Source: Subtercola boreus
GTDB taxonomy: Bacteria > Actinomycetota > Actinomycetes > Actinomycetales > Microbacteriaceae
Reading direction: 5' to 3'
Assembly: GCF_006716115.1 (NCBI RefSeq)
Contig: NZ_VFOO01000001.1
Span: forward strand, 806,001 to 870,000
Length of the DNA: 64,000 bases
Below are positions 33,159-40,725 of this stretch, piece after piece (position 1 is the first letter of the stretch; each line of letters begins with the position of its first letter). Under the pieces are notes generated by a model. The model saw only the letters and a program-made list of their open reading frames with translations. It was not told where the DNA came from and ran no database searches. A program made the position numbers and the translations under genes.

Positions 33159-33788
33159 CTATTCGCCGACAGCCCCGTCGAGCAGTTCGCGCAGCACATC
33201 GATGTGACCGAGGTGCCGCGCCGTCTCCTCGATGAGGTGGATCAGGATCCAGCGCAGGCTGAACCTGTGGTCGCGACCGGCCGAGAGGTCGTCGAGCGCG
33301 AACCGCGCCGCCACCGCGCGGGACTCGGCGCAGGCGAGCTCGTAGTCGGCGATGATCTCCGCGAGCGAATCGGCGGCTGTCACCCGGAACTCGCCGTCGG
33401 GATCGTCGTCGGTCCACCGCGCCGGCACGTCCTTCTCGCCGGCCAGAACGTCACGGAACCAGCTGCGTTCGACATCGGCGAGGTGTCGGATCAGCCCCGA
33501 GACCGTCGTGATCGACGGCAGGAGCTGCCTCGCGGCATCGGCATCGCTCAGCCCCGTCGCCTTCCAGACGACGGAGGCCCGCTGCCAGTCGAGGAAACCG
33601 TCGAGGCTCTCGCGTTCGGGGCCGTGCTCCGGCGCTTCGGGGCGCACGATCTCGGGGAGGGTGCCGGTGCGGGGCGCGCTGGTGCCCGTGCTGTGAACCG
33701 CGCCGGGGTGGGGCTCGTCGCTCTGCACCTCTCCGTTCGGCACCTCCCCGTTCGGTACCTCGCTGTTCGGCAACTCCGTGTTCGTCAT
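33159..33788 (-). CDS. DinB/DUF664-family protein
   Basis: A 209-residue four-helix metal-binding protein. LIRHLADVERSWF and the C-terminal HLIEETARHLGHIDVLRELLDG supply the three histidines of the DinB fold, and the SLRWILIHLIEETARH pattern is the DUF664 type. Some relatives use mycothiol or bacillithiol as cofactor, which is only a suggestion. The first 20 residues are four degenerate five-residue repeats (PNGEV type). A -10 box lies six bases before the ATG, back to back with that of the amidase gene. Confidence 0.88.
   Translation of the reverse strand: MTNTELPNSEVPNGEVPNGEVQSDEPHPGAVHSTGTSAPRTGTLPEIVRPEAPEHGPERESLDGFLDWQRASVVWKATGLSDADAARQLLPSITTVSGLIRHLADVERSWFRDVLAGEKDVPARWTDDDPDGEFRVTAADSLAEIIADYELACAESRAVAARFALDDLSAGRDHRFSLRWILIHLIEETARHLGHIDVLRELLDGAVGE
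33726..33785 (-). repeat. 15-bp repeats at the 5' end of the DinB gene
   Basis: Four 15-base units (33726-33740, 33741-33755, 33756-33770, 33771-33785) differ at one to four bases and encode PNGEV-like pentads at the protein N terminus. Confidence 0.8.
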
Positions 33789-33794
33789 CCCCCC

Positions 33795-33800
33795 AGCGTA
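33795..33800 (-). promoter_or_regulatory. -10 box of the DinB gene, leaderless type
   Basis: On the minus strand TACGCT (33800-33795) is followed by six G bases and the ATG at 33788. Confidence 0.45.
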
Positions 33801-33807
33801 GGGTCGC

Positions 33808-33813
33808 TAGGCT
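33808..33813 (+). promoter_or_regulatory. -10 box of the amidase gene, leaderless type
   Basis: TAGGCT is followed by six bases and the ATG at 33820. The identical hexamer and spacing precede the GNAT gene. Confidence 0.55.
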
Positions 33814-33819
33814 CGGAAC

Positions 33820-35247
33820 ATGGCAGAGCTGCATGATCTCAGCGCCCTCGAACAGTGGCGTCTGCTCCAGCGGGGCGACATCGGGGTGGTCGAGCTCACC
33901 GACCACTATCTCGCCCGCATCGAGCGGCTGAATCCGATTATCGGAGCCTTCCATGAGGTGACAGCAGAGCGGGCCAGGGAGCGCGCCCGCCACGTGGAGG
34001 AGCACGTCCCGCGCACGACCACGCTCTGGGGGCTGCCTTTCGGCGACAAGGACCTGGTGCGGCGGGCGGGCGTGCGCACCACCTTCGGCAGCCTACTGTT
34101 CGAGAACTTCGAGCCCGACGTCTCCGACGAGGCCGCTCTCGACCTCGACGCTGCCGGGGGAGTGAGCCTCGGCAAGACCGCGACGCCCGAATACGGCCTG
34201 TCGGGCTACACCGAGAACCGGGTCTTCCCGCCCGCCCGCAATCCCTATGACCTGGCGCTCGGCCCCGGGGGGTCCAGCGGCGGTGCCGCCGTGGCGGTGG
34301 CAGCGGGCCTGCTGCCGTTCGCGCCCGGCTCCGACGGGGGTGGCTCGATCCGCATCCCCGCTGGGGCGACCGGGCTCGTCGGGCTGAAGCCGTCGCGCGG
34401 TCGGGTTCCGTCCGGCTCCGGGATCGGCTCTCTCGCGGGTCTTCCGGTCGGCGGTCCGCTGGCGCGGTCGGTGGCGGATGCCGCACTGCTCTTCGATGGA
34501 CTGATCAGCCCGAACGGCGCTCCCCAGCGCCAGCCCTACGCGCTCCGGGCGCCGGAGAACACCGACGGTCCGTTCCTCGGGGCGGCGATCCGTGGAGAGG
34601 GACGTTTCCAGCTCGGGGTGATGCTCGACTCGCCCTGGGACGAGGCCTACGAGATCCGCCTCGACCCAGAGGTCCGGGAGACGTTCGACCAGACCGTCGA
34701 CCTGCTGCAGACGCTCGGCCACGGCACCGAGACGCTGCGATTCGAGCCGTCCCCCGAGTACCCTCCGGCGTTCCGCACGATCTGGCAGGCGGGAGCTGCG
34801 TCGATCCCGGCCGACGCGTCGACCGAGCACCTCCTCGAGCCTCTCACGCGCTGGCTGATGCACCGCGGTCGGTCGCTCGGCGCAGGAGACCTCGCCTCCG
34901 CGCTGGCCACTCTGTCGGCGTTCGAGAAGTCGGTCATCCGACAGTTCGCCGGGTTCGACGCCATCGTGACCCCCACCCTCGCGCTACCACCGCGGCCGGT
35001 GGGCTGGTTCGACCCCGATGATGCCGAACGGAACTTCGAACAGCAGGTGCAGTACGCCCCGTTCAGTTCGTTCGTGAATGTCAGCGGTCTGCCGGCGATC
35101 ACCCTGCCGGTGGGGGAGACGGCGTCGCATCTCCCGCTCGGCGTGCAGCTCATCGGGCGCCCGGGCGGGGAGGCGACGCTCCTCTCGATCGCCAGGCAAC
35201 TCGAACGGAGACTTCGCTGGGAACTCGTCCACCCACCTGTCTGGTAG
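33820..35247 (+). CDS. Amidase signature family protein
   Basis: A 475-residue serine amidase. The Ser-cisSer-Lys triad is visible: K77 in PFGDKDLV, the serines in GPGGSSGG (S152-S153) and the nucleophile S176 in GSDGGGSIRIPA. Members hydrolyse many amides; GatA is unlikely because no gatB or gatC is adjacent. The C-terminal part (NVSGLPAITLPVG, LPLGVQLIGRPGGE) is standard. The gene has a leaderless-type promoter and is divergent from the DinB gene. Confidence 0.93.
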   Translation: MAELHDLSALEQWRLLQRGDIGVVELTDHYLARIERLNPIIGAFHEVTAERARERARHVEEHVPRTTTLWGLPFGDKDLVRRAGVRTTFGSLLFENFEPDVSDEAALDLDAAGGVSLGKTATPEYGLSGYTENRVFPPARNPYDLALGPGGSSGGAAVAVAAGLLPFAPGSDGGGSIRIPAGATGLVGLKPSRGRVPSGSGIGSLAGLPVGGPLARSVADAALLFDGLISPNGAPQRQPYALRAPENTDGPFLGAAIRGEGRFQLGVMLDSPWDEAYEIRLDPEVRETFDQTVDLLQTLGHGTETLRFEPSPEYPPAFRTIWQAGAASIPADASTEHLLEPLTRWLMHRGRSLGAGDLASALATLSAFEKSVIRQFAGFDAIVTPTLALPPRPVGWFDPDDAERNFEQQVQYAPFSSFVNVSGLPAITLPVGETASHLPLGVQLIGRPGGEATLLSIARQLERRLRWELVHPPVW

Positions 35248-35260
35248 CTTGCAGACGGGG

Positions 35261-35279
35261 TTAGGTAAGCCTATGCTTA
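35261..35279 (+). promoter_or_regulatory. Iron box (IdeR/DtxR-type operator) of the SIP gene
   Basis: TTAGGTAAGCCTATGCTTA agrees with the DtxR/IdeR consensus at 15 of 19 positions by my alignment, including the full TTAGGT half and the GCCTA centre. A -10 candidate TATGCT (35272-35277) lies inside it, so iron-loaded repressor would cover the promoter. Confidence 0.7.
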
Positions 35280-35285
35280 TGACAA

Positions 35286-35783
35286 ATGAGCGTACTGACG
35301 AATGGCCCCGAAGCACTGGCTGCCGTGGCGGCACTGTCCGCCCCGAAGACCGTCTCGGTGCGGAGCGGTCGCCCGGCGGCCGGCGGGCGCATCCTGCTGG
35401 CGGCCGACGAGACATCCCTCGACGCCCTGGTCGTCATGATCGGCACACTCTCCGACTCGGCTCGCGGCCAGGTGTTCGTCGAGGTCGCCTCGGCAGACGA
35501 GATAACCCTGCTGCAGACGCCCGACCTGGTCACCGTCGCCTGGCTCACCCGCGAGAGCCGCAGCGGCAACCCGGGTACGTCGAGGCGCTGCGCCCACGGC
35601 CAGGCCCTCGAGCGTGCAGTCACGGCGTGGGTCAGCGAGATGTGCACCGGCGACGCCGAGCGTGACGGCGGCGAACTGACGGCATGGGTCGAAGGCTCCG
35701 GAACCCGCATCTACGAACTCCGCCAGACCCTCATCGAGACGCTCGGCGCGAGCGCTCCGTCTGAGTCTTCTCACGCAGCCTGA
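35286..35783 (+). CDS. Stand-alone SIP domain protein (siderophore-interacting, C-terminal domain only)
   Basis: A 165-residue protein equal to the NAD-binding half of siderophore-interacting ferric reductases; the N-terminal FAD domain is missing. RILLAADETSLDALVVMI is the entry strand-helix of the SIP fold, and the region ending in RIYELRQTLIETLG is its C terminus. It may work with another reductase or serve as an accessory in siderophore iron release. The iron box just upstream supports iron regulation. The last residues fall in the 19-bp tandem repeat. Confidence 0.82.
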   Translation: MSVLTNGPEALAAVAALSAPKTVSVRSGRPAAGGRILLAADETSLDALVVMIGTLSDSARGQVFVEVASADEITLLQTPDLVTVAWLTRESRSGNPGTSRRCAHGQALERAVTAWVSEMCTGDAERDGGELTAWVEGSGTRIYELRQTLIETLGASAPSESSHAA

Positions 35784-35837
35784 GTTGTCTCACGCAGCCT
35801 GAGTCTTCTGACGCAGCCTGAGTTGTCTCACGCCGTC
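35762..35837. repeat. Four 19-bp tandem repeats across two converging gene ends
   Basis: Units at 35762-35780, 35781-35799, 35800-35818 and 35819-35837 resemble tgagtcttctcacgcagcc and alternate between cttct and tgtct forms. They contain the SIP stop codon (35781-35783) and the stop codon of the minus-strand SDR gene (35828-35830). Confidence 0.93.
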
Positions 35838-36712
35838 GCAGCCTCCGACACGCTCCACAGCCGCGCCGCCAGTGCCGTGTCCCTGGCGCCTGCCGAAGTG
35901 CGGCCGTTGGGCCTGAACCCGTCGAAGTAGGTTCCACTCGGGGAGCCGGTCTGCTCGACCGACGCGAGGTGGATGAGTCCTGCAGCACCCTCCTCGGGAC
36001 TCGACCCCAGGTTGCCGTTGCCCGCGAGGTGCGCCACCTTCATCAGCCCGGTGTCGGCCGCGAACGAGCTCGCGACGAAACCGGGATGGAAGGCGTACGA
36101 CTCGATCCCGGTGCCCGCCGTTCGCCGGGCGAGCTCGACCGTGAACAGGATGTTCGCGAGTTTCGCCGCGCAGTAGGCCGGCCAGCCACCGAGCCACAGG
36201 CGGTTCCGGAAATCGAGGTCGCCCGGTCGTACCCGCCCGAAAACGTTGGCCGCCGAGGCCGTCTGGATGATGCGCACCGGCGACGACGCCGCATTCTCGA
36301 CGAGTCGCGGCAGGAGCAGGCCCGTCAGGAGGAACGGTGACAGGTGGTTCGACTGGATCGTGCGTTCGTGACCGTCCGCGGTCAGGGCTCGTCTCTTCAC
36401 CAGGCCGCCGGCGTTGTTAGCCAGCACGTCGATCCGTTCGTAGCGGCTGAGCAGGGCATCCGCCAGCTCCCGGATGTCGGCGAACCGGTCGAAGTCGGCG
36501 AGGAACGCGGTGCCGCCGATCTGGTCGGCGACCTTCCGGGTGCGCTCGGGGTTCCGCCCGACGACGGCGACCTCGGCCCCCCGCGCGGCCAACGCGGTGG
36601 CGGCCGCTCGACCGATGCCCGAGCTTCCACCTGTGACCACGACGGTCTTGCCGGTCAGGTCACGCGCCGAGGATGTCTCCTCCGGACCATCGCCGATCGC
36701 TGGCCCGGCCAT
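35828..36712 (-). CDS. Short-chain dehydrogenase/reductase (retinol dehydrogenase-like)
   Basis: A 294-residue SDR with TGGSSGIG, NNAGG, TASAANVFG and YCAAKLAN motifs. The long C-terminal part and the NHLSPFLLTGLLL segment resemble the retinol dehydrogenase/WW-domain oxidoreductase type. The substrate is unknown. ATG 36712 is chosen because it overlaps the stop of the upstream gene by one base; a longer frame exists but would run through that gene. The stop codon lies in the 19-bp repeat array. Confidence 0.87.
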   Translation of the reverse strand: MAGPAIGDGPEETSSARDLTGKTVVVTGGSSGIGRAAATALAARGAEVAVVGRNPERTRKVADQIGGTAFLADFDRFADIRELADALLSRYERIDVLANNAGGLVKRRALTADGHERTIQSNHLSPFLLTGLLLPRLVENAASSPVRIIQTASAANVFGRVRPGDLDFRNRLWLGGWPAYCAAKLANILFTVELARRTAGTGIESYAFHPGFVASSFAADTGLMKVAHLAGNGNLGSSPEEGAAGLIHLASVEQTGSPSGTYFDGFRPNGRTSAGARDTALAARLWSVSEAATA

Positions 36713-37095
36713 CAGCGGTACCCGCCCGCTTCGAGCCCGGCTTCGACCTCGAAGCGGTTCTTCAGAGGATCGGTTCCCGCCAGGAAGTAGACGAGCGGAA
36801 AGGTGAGTCCGTACTTCTTCCACTGCTGGCGGTGCAACTGCTCGTGTTCGAGCACCCGTGCCCCCGCATTCTCGTCGGTGAGGTAGACCCCGCCGATGCA
36901 GCTGCCACCGCGGGAGAACGCCCAGGTGGGTACCCCGGTGAACACGAAGAGCCCCTCGATGCGGCGGATCCGGCCGGTGCTGAGCACCGCCCCCCAGACG
37001 ACACCGACGAGGGTCGCATAGAGGTAGCCGGCCCGCGCCAGCGGAGGGGAGAGCAGAACCGGCCGGAGCACGGCCGCCAGGATACGGAGCAGCAC
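36712..37095 (-). CDS. Small membrane-associated protein with an HExxH motif, function unknown
   Basis: A 127-residue protein with a hydrophobic N terminus (about residues 5-40, one or two membrane segments) and a conserved-looking centre EHEQLHRQQWKKYG. H84-E85-x-x-H88 is an exact HExxH zinc-peptidase motif, with a glutamate downstream (FEVEAGLEAGGY) that could be the third ligand. It is much smaller than known metalloproteases, so enzymatic activity is a hypothesis. It sits three bases after the redox enzyme gene and overlaps the SDR by one base, giving a three-gene unit. Confidence 0.7.
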   Translation of the reverse strand: MLLRILAAVLRPVLLSPPLARAGYLYATLVGVVWGAVLSTGRIRRIEGLFVFTGVPTWAFSRGGSCIGGVYLTDENAGARVLEHEQLHRQQWKKYGLTFPLVYFLAGTDPLKNRFEVEAGLEAGGYR

Positions 37096-37098
37096 GGG

Positions 37099-38619
37099 TC
37101 AGTGGCTCGACGCGTCGCGGCCGTAGGTCTCGAGCAGTCGCAGCCAGACCTCGCTGAGGGTGGGGTACGAGGGGACCGCGTGCCAGAGCCGGTTCAGTGG
37201 CACCTCACCGACAACCGCCACGGTCGCGGAGTGCAGGAGGTCCGCGACATCCTGACCGACGAACGTGACGCCCAGCACGACCTGGCGCTTCTCGTCGACC
37301 ACCATCTTCGCCCGGCCGGAATAACCGTCTGCCGTCACGCTGGCGCCGGCAACCCAGCTGATGTCGTACTCGACGCACTTCACCGTGTAGCCGGCCTTCT
37401 TCGCTGCGGCCTCGGTCAGGCCCACGGAGGCGACCTCCGGGTCGGTGAACGTGACCTGCGGAACCGCCTCGTGGTCGGCCGTGGCGACGTGCGCACCCCA
37501 CGGGCCGGTCGAGAGCGGCTTGCCGAGCGCACGGGCCACGATGACGTCGCCGGCCGCGCGGGCCTGGTACTTGCCCTGGTGCGTGAGGAGCGCCCGGTGG
37601 TTGACGTCGCCGGTCGCGTACAGCCAGTCGCCGTCGAGTGCACCGTTGTCACCGGGGGTGACGAGCAGGGTGTCGTCGACCTCGAGCCAGCTGTGCGCCT
37701 CGAGGCCGATCGTCTCGAGCCCGAGGTCGCCGGTGTTGGGCACGCGCCCGGTGGCGACCAGCAGTTCGTCGACCACGAGCTCGCTGCCGTCGTCGAGGGT
37801 CAGGGTGACCGCCCCGCCGCTGCCGTCGCGGCTCACCGTGGTCGCGGAGACGCCGATCTTCACGTCGGCACCGAGCTCGACGAGCGCATCCCTCACCATC
37901 TCACCGGCGAACGGCTCCTGGTTGCTGAGCAGTCCGCTCCGCGAGAGCACCGTGACCTTCGAACCGAGGGTCGCGTAGGCGGTCGCCATCTCGGCCCCCA
38001 CGACACCGCCGCCCATGATGGCGAGCCGGGCCGGGATCGACTGCGAGGAGGTGGCCTCGCGGCTGGTCCACGGAGCGGAGTCCGCGAGCCCCGGGATGTC
38101 GGGCAGCAGTGCGGCGGAGCCCGTCGAGACCACGATGGCGTGGCGGGCGGTGAGCTGCGAGACGTTCCCCTGGGCATCCGTCACAGACAGGGTCTTCACG
38201 CCGGTGAACCGGGCATGCCCGCGCACCAGGGTGATGCCGGCACCCGCGACCCACTCGGCCTGGCTGTCATCCTGGTAGTCGTTGACCGTCTTGTTGCGGC
38301 GGGCCAGCACAGCCTGCACGTCGATCTCGCCGGTGATGGCCTCGCGGGCCCCGGGAACCTTCTTCGCCGCCCTCAGCACCGCACCGCTCCGGAGCAGCGC
38401 CTTCGAGGGCATGCAGGCCCAGTAGGAGCACTCGCCGCCCACGAGTTCGGCCTCGACCAGAGCGGTGCTGAGCCCGCCCTGCGCTGCGCGATCCGCCACG
38501 TTCTCGCCGACGGCACCGGCACCGATCACAATCACGTCGAAAGTGGTCCCGGGCGACGTGGTCTCGGGCGACGTGGACTCGGAGGAGGTGCTTTCCGAGG
38601 AGGAGGCCGATGATGACAT
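37099..38619 (-). CDS. FAD-dependent pyridine nucleotide-disulfide oxidoreductase
   Basis: A 506-residue flavoenzyme of the dihydrolipoamide dehydrogenase/mercuric reductase class. The FAD motif VIGAGAVGENVA, the redox pair C64-x4-C69 in GGECSYWACMPSK, the NAD motif IMGGGVVGAEMA, YATGDVN and a dimerisation C terminus are present. The C-terminal HAVPSYPTLSE replaces the usual HAHPTLSE. The first 25 residues are a Ser/Thr/Glu low-complexity tail. The substrate is uncertain; it is not the pyruvate dehydrogenase E3 by context. An AAAGGA ribosome site supports the ATG at 38619. Confidence 0.88.
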   Translation of the reverse strand: MSSSASSSESTSSESTSPETTSPGTTFDVIVIGAGAVGENVADRAAQGGLSTALVEAELVGGECSYWACMPSKALLRSGAVLRAAKKVPGAREAITGEIDVQAVLARRNKTVNDYQDDSQAEWVAGAGITLVRGHARFTGVKTLSVTDAQGNVSQLTARHAIVVSTGSAALLPDIPGLADSAPWTSREATSSQSIPARLAIMGGGVVGAEMATAYATLGSKVTVLSRSGLLSNQEPFAGEMVRDALVELGADVKIGVSATTVSRDGSGGAVTLTLDDGSELVVDELLVATGRVPNTGDLGLETIGLEAHSWLEVDDTLLVTPGDNGALDGDWLYATGDVNHRALLTHQGKYQARAAGDVIVARALGKPLSTGPWGAHVATADHEAVPQVTFTDPEVASVGLTEAAAKKAGYTVKCVEYDISWVAGASVTADGYSGRAKMVVDEKRQVVLGVTFVGQDVADLLHSATVAVVGEVPLNRLWHAVPSYPTLSEVWLRLLETYGRDASSH

Positions 38620-38697
38620 GGGGGGATCCTTTCAGCGTGCCGACACAGTGCCAGGGCGTCGTGCGGGTTGTTGCTTCAGACTAGCCGCGCCGTCTGG

Positions 38698-39561
38698 TCA
38701 ACGTCCCACGAACACCGGGGGCTTGCGTGTGAGGAAGGCCTCCATGCCGATCCGGGAGTCCTCGCTGCCCGCCAGCGCGACCAGGGCAGGCTGGAGCGCG
38801 GCCTCGGCGGCCGCGTCACCGTCGCGCACCGCCGTGCGCGCGTTCCCGAGGGTCGCCTGCACCGCGAGCGGGGCTTGCGCGGCCACCCGCTCGGCGAGGG
38901 CGAGGGCGCGGTCGAACTGCTGCCCGTCGGGTACGACCTCCTGCACCAACCCGATCCGGTGCGCCTCCCGGGCATCGAACACGTCGCCGGTGAGCATCCA
39001 GCGCATCGCGTTCCCCCAGCCGGCCGCCCGCGGGAAGCGCAGGGTCGCCCCGCCGAACGGCAGGATGCCCCGGGTGACCTCGAGCTGCCCGAACTGCGTC
39101 GACTCGGCCGCCACCGAGATGTCGGCTGCGAGCATGAGTTCGATCCCGAGGGTGAAACAGGTGCCCTGCACGGCGACCACGACCGGTTTCGTGAGCTGCT
39201 GGCCGTCCACCTGCCAGGGGTGGATGCCGCCCTCGGACACGAAGTCGAGGCCGCCGCCTGCGGTGTCGCCGCCAGTGTCGGTGGCGCTGCCCGCTGTGTC
39301 GGTGCCCGTGCCGCTGCCCGCGCCGCGCGGTGCGCCGCCGCCGATCCGCGGGCCGATGTCGGCCAGGTCGAGCCCCGCCGTGAAGTGGTCGCCGACCGCA
39401 TACACCAGCCCGACCCGCAGCTCCGCATCACGCTCCAGCTCGCCGTAGGCGGCCGCCAGCTCCTGCAGCATCAGAAAATCGGCGGCATTCCGCTTCTCGG
39501 GGCGGTTCAGGCCCATCAGCAGCACGTGGCCCCGGCGTTCGACGATGATGCGCGTATCCAT
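38698..39561 (-). CDS. Enoyl-CoA hydratase/isomerase (crotonase) family protein
   Basis: A 287-residue crotonase-fold enzyme. NRPEKRNA, AGLDLADIG and the oxyanion-hole segment AVQGTCFTLGIELMLAADI are conserved, and the C-terminal part has RKPPVFVGR. A Gly/Thr/Asp-rich stretch of about 30 residues (75-104) is inserted where the active-site loop normally is shorter. Only one of the two catalytic glutamates of true hydratases can be placed with confidence (QLEVTRGILPFGG), so the reaction is not assigned. Confidence 0.88.
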   Translation of the reverse strand: MDTRIIVERRGHVLLMGLNRPEKRNAADFLMLQELAAAYGELERDAELRVGLVYAVGDHFTAGLDLADIGPRIGGGAPRGAGSGTGTDTAGSATDTGGDTAGGGLDFVSEGGIHPWQVDGQQLTKPVVVAVQGTCFTLGIELMLAADISVAAESTQFGQLEVTRGILPFGGATLRFPRAAGWGNAMRWMLTGDVFDAREAHRIGLVQEVVPDGQQFDRALALAERVAAQAPLAVQATLGNARTAVRDGDAAAEAALQPALVALAGSEDSRIGMEAFLTRKPPVFVGR

Positions 39562-39616
39562 CCTGCGATGCTAGCCGCCCTCCCGGCCCCCCTCCCTGCG
39601 ATCCCGTCCCCACCTA

Positions 39617-39678
39617 CATCGAGTGGGCAGTTTGGGCCCCAACCGCGGCATTTTGGGGCCCAAACTGCCCACTCGATG
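39617..39678. repeat. Long perfect hairpin (26-bp stem) between crotonase and arginase-family genes
   Basis: The arms 39617-39642 and 39653-39678 are perfectly complementary over 26 bases around a ten-base loop. It lies in the 140-base gap 39562-39701, which otherwise holds nothing recognisable. It could end the arginase-family transcript on the minus strand. Confidence 0.93.
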
Positions 39679-39701
39679 GAGGTCCGGGGGAGCGGCGGGG
39701 G

Positions 39702-40583
39702 CTAGAGGGTGCGGGTTAGGGCGGAGATGACGCGCAGCACGGCAGACAGGTCGTCGGATGCCGCGTCGGGGCTCGAGGGCGCGAATTGGGTGATGCCCGC
39801 CCCCGACAGCGGGAAGCGCTGCCGTACCGCCACGATGTTCGCCACGAGGGTCGCCATGCTGGCCCCGAACGGCTCCGGATAACTGAGCGCGGCGATCTCC
39901 GCCGGATCGAGCACATCGAGGTCGACATGCAGGTACACCTCGGTCGCGCCGGTGCCTTCGAGGGCGGCCACGAGTGCCGTGCCGTCGCCCAGCTCGTCGA
40001 CCGGCACCCACGGGATGCCCATCCGGGTGATGAACTCCTCTTCGTCGTCGTCGACCGAGCGCACGCCCGCGAGCACCACCCGCGTGGCATCGAGCGTCTC
40101 GTCGATGACCGGCACGAGCAGTTCGGGGCCGTCGCCGAGCAGCGTGCGGAGCACCATCCCCGAGAAGGCGCCGGGCACGGGGGATCCGGGTGTCATCAGG
40201 TCGGCGTGGGCATCCAGCCACACCACCGCCAGGGTGCCGCCGTTCCGGGCCGCTCGACCCATCGCCGCTCCGATCGGTGCGAGCTCGACGCCGCAGTCAC
40301 CACCGATCGTCACGACGATCCCAGGTGCTTCGTCGCCCTGCCGGGCATCCGGAGCCGTGACAGCCGCCAGGGCAATCTCGACGGAGTCCCTAACGCTCAT
40401 GATCGCGCTCACCCGGGCGACCCCGCTGTCGAGGCTCTCGCCGGCGCCGAGCGGCACCTCCACGCGCCTCGTGACCGCCTGCGGCAGGTCGCCGTGGATG
40501 GCGTCGGCACCATCGATCAACTGCATGGCACGGGATGAACCCGAGCCCTGCCATTCGGGAACGATCAGAAACGTTGCGGGCAC
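39702..40583 (-). CDS. Arginase/agmatinase-family protein
   Basis: A 293-residue ureohydrolase fold. The metal-site motifs are VTIGGDCGVE, WLDAHADL (D124, H126, D128) and HVDLDVLDP. In classic arginases the first motif is GGDH, with the His as manganese ligand; here C97 replaces it, so metal binding or the substrate may differ. No arginine catabolism genes are adjacent. The start at ATG 40583 fits the family N terminus. Confidence 0.87.
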   Translation of the reverse strand: MPATFLIVPEWQGSGSSRAMQLIDGADAIHGDLPQAVTRRVEVPLGAGESLDSGVARVSAIMSVRDSVEIALAAVTAPDARQGDEAPGIVVTIGGDCGVELAPIGAAMGRAARNGGTLAVVWLDAHADLMTPGSPVPGAFSGMVLRTLLGDGPELLVPVIDETLDATRVVLAGVRSVDDDEEEFITRMGIPWVPVDELGDGTALVAALEGTGATEVYLHVDLDVLDPAEIAALSYPEPFGASMATLVANIVAVRQRFPLSGAGITQFAPSSPDAASDDLSAVLRVISALTRTL

Positions 40584-40725
40584 GAAACCAGTGTGGCACG
40601 GCCGTACTGTTTCGCTTCGTTACAGTTCGGTTGCCGCATCCCGGTCGTCTGGGTTTGACTGGTGCCAGACAGCACGGCTGGGGCGCATCGCGCAGCCGCA
40701 CGACAGCATGGCAGGAGGCGGACGG

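Noticed and set aside
36713-36823. Extended N terminus of the SDR gene starting at 36823
   Set aside because: The extra residues overlap the HExxH gene in another frame and have an Arg/Ser-rich, non-SDR composition; the one-base overlap start at 36712 fits.
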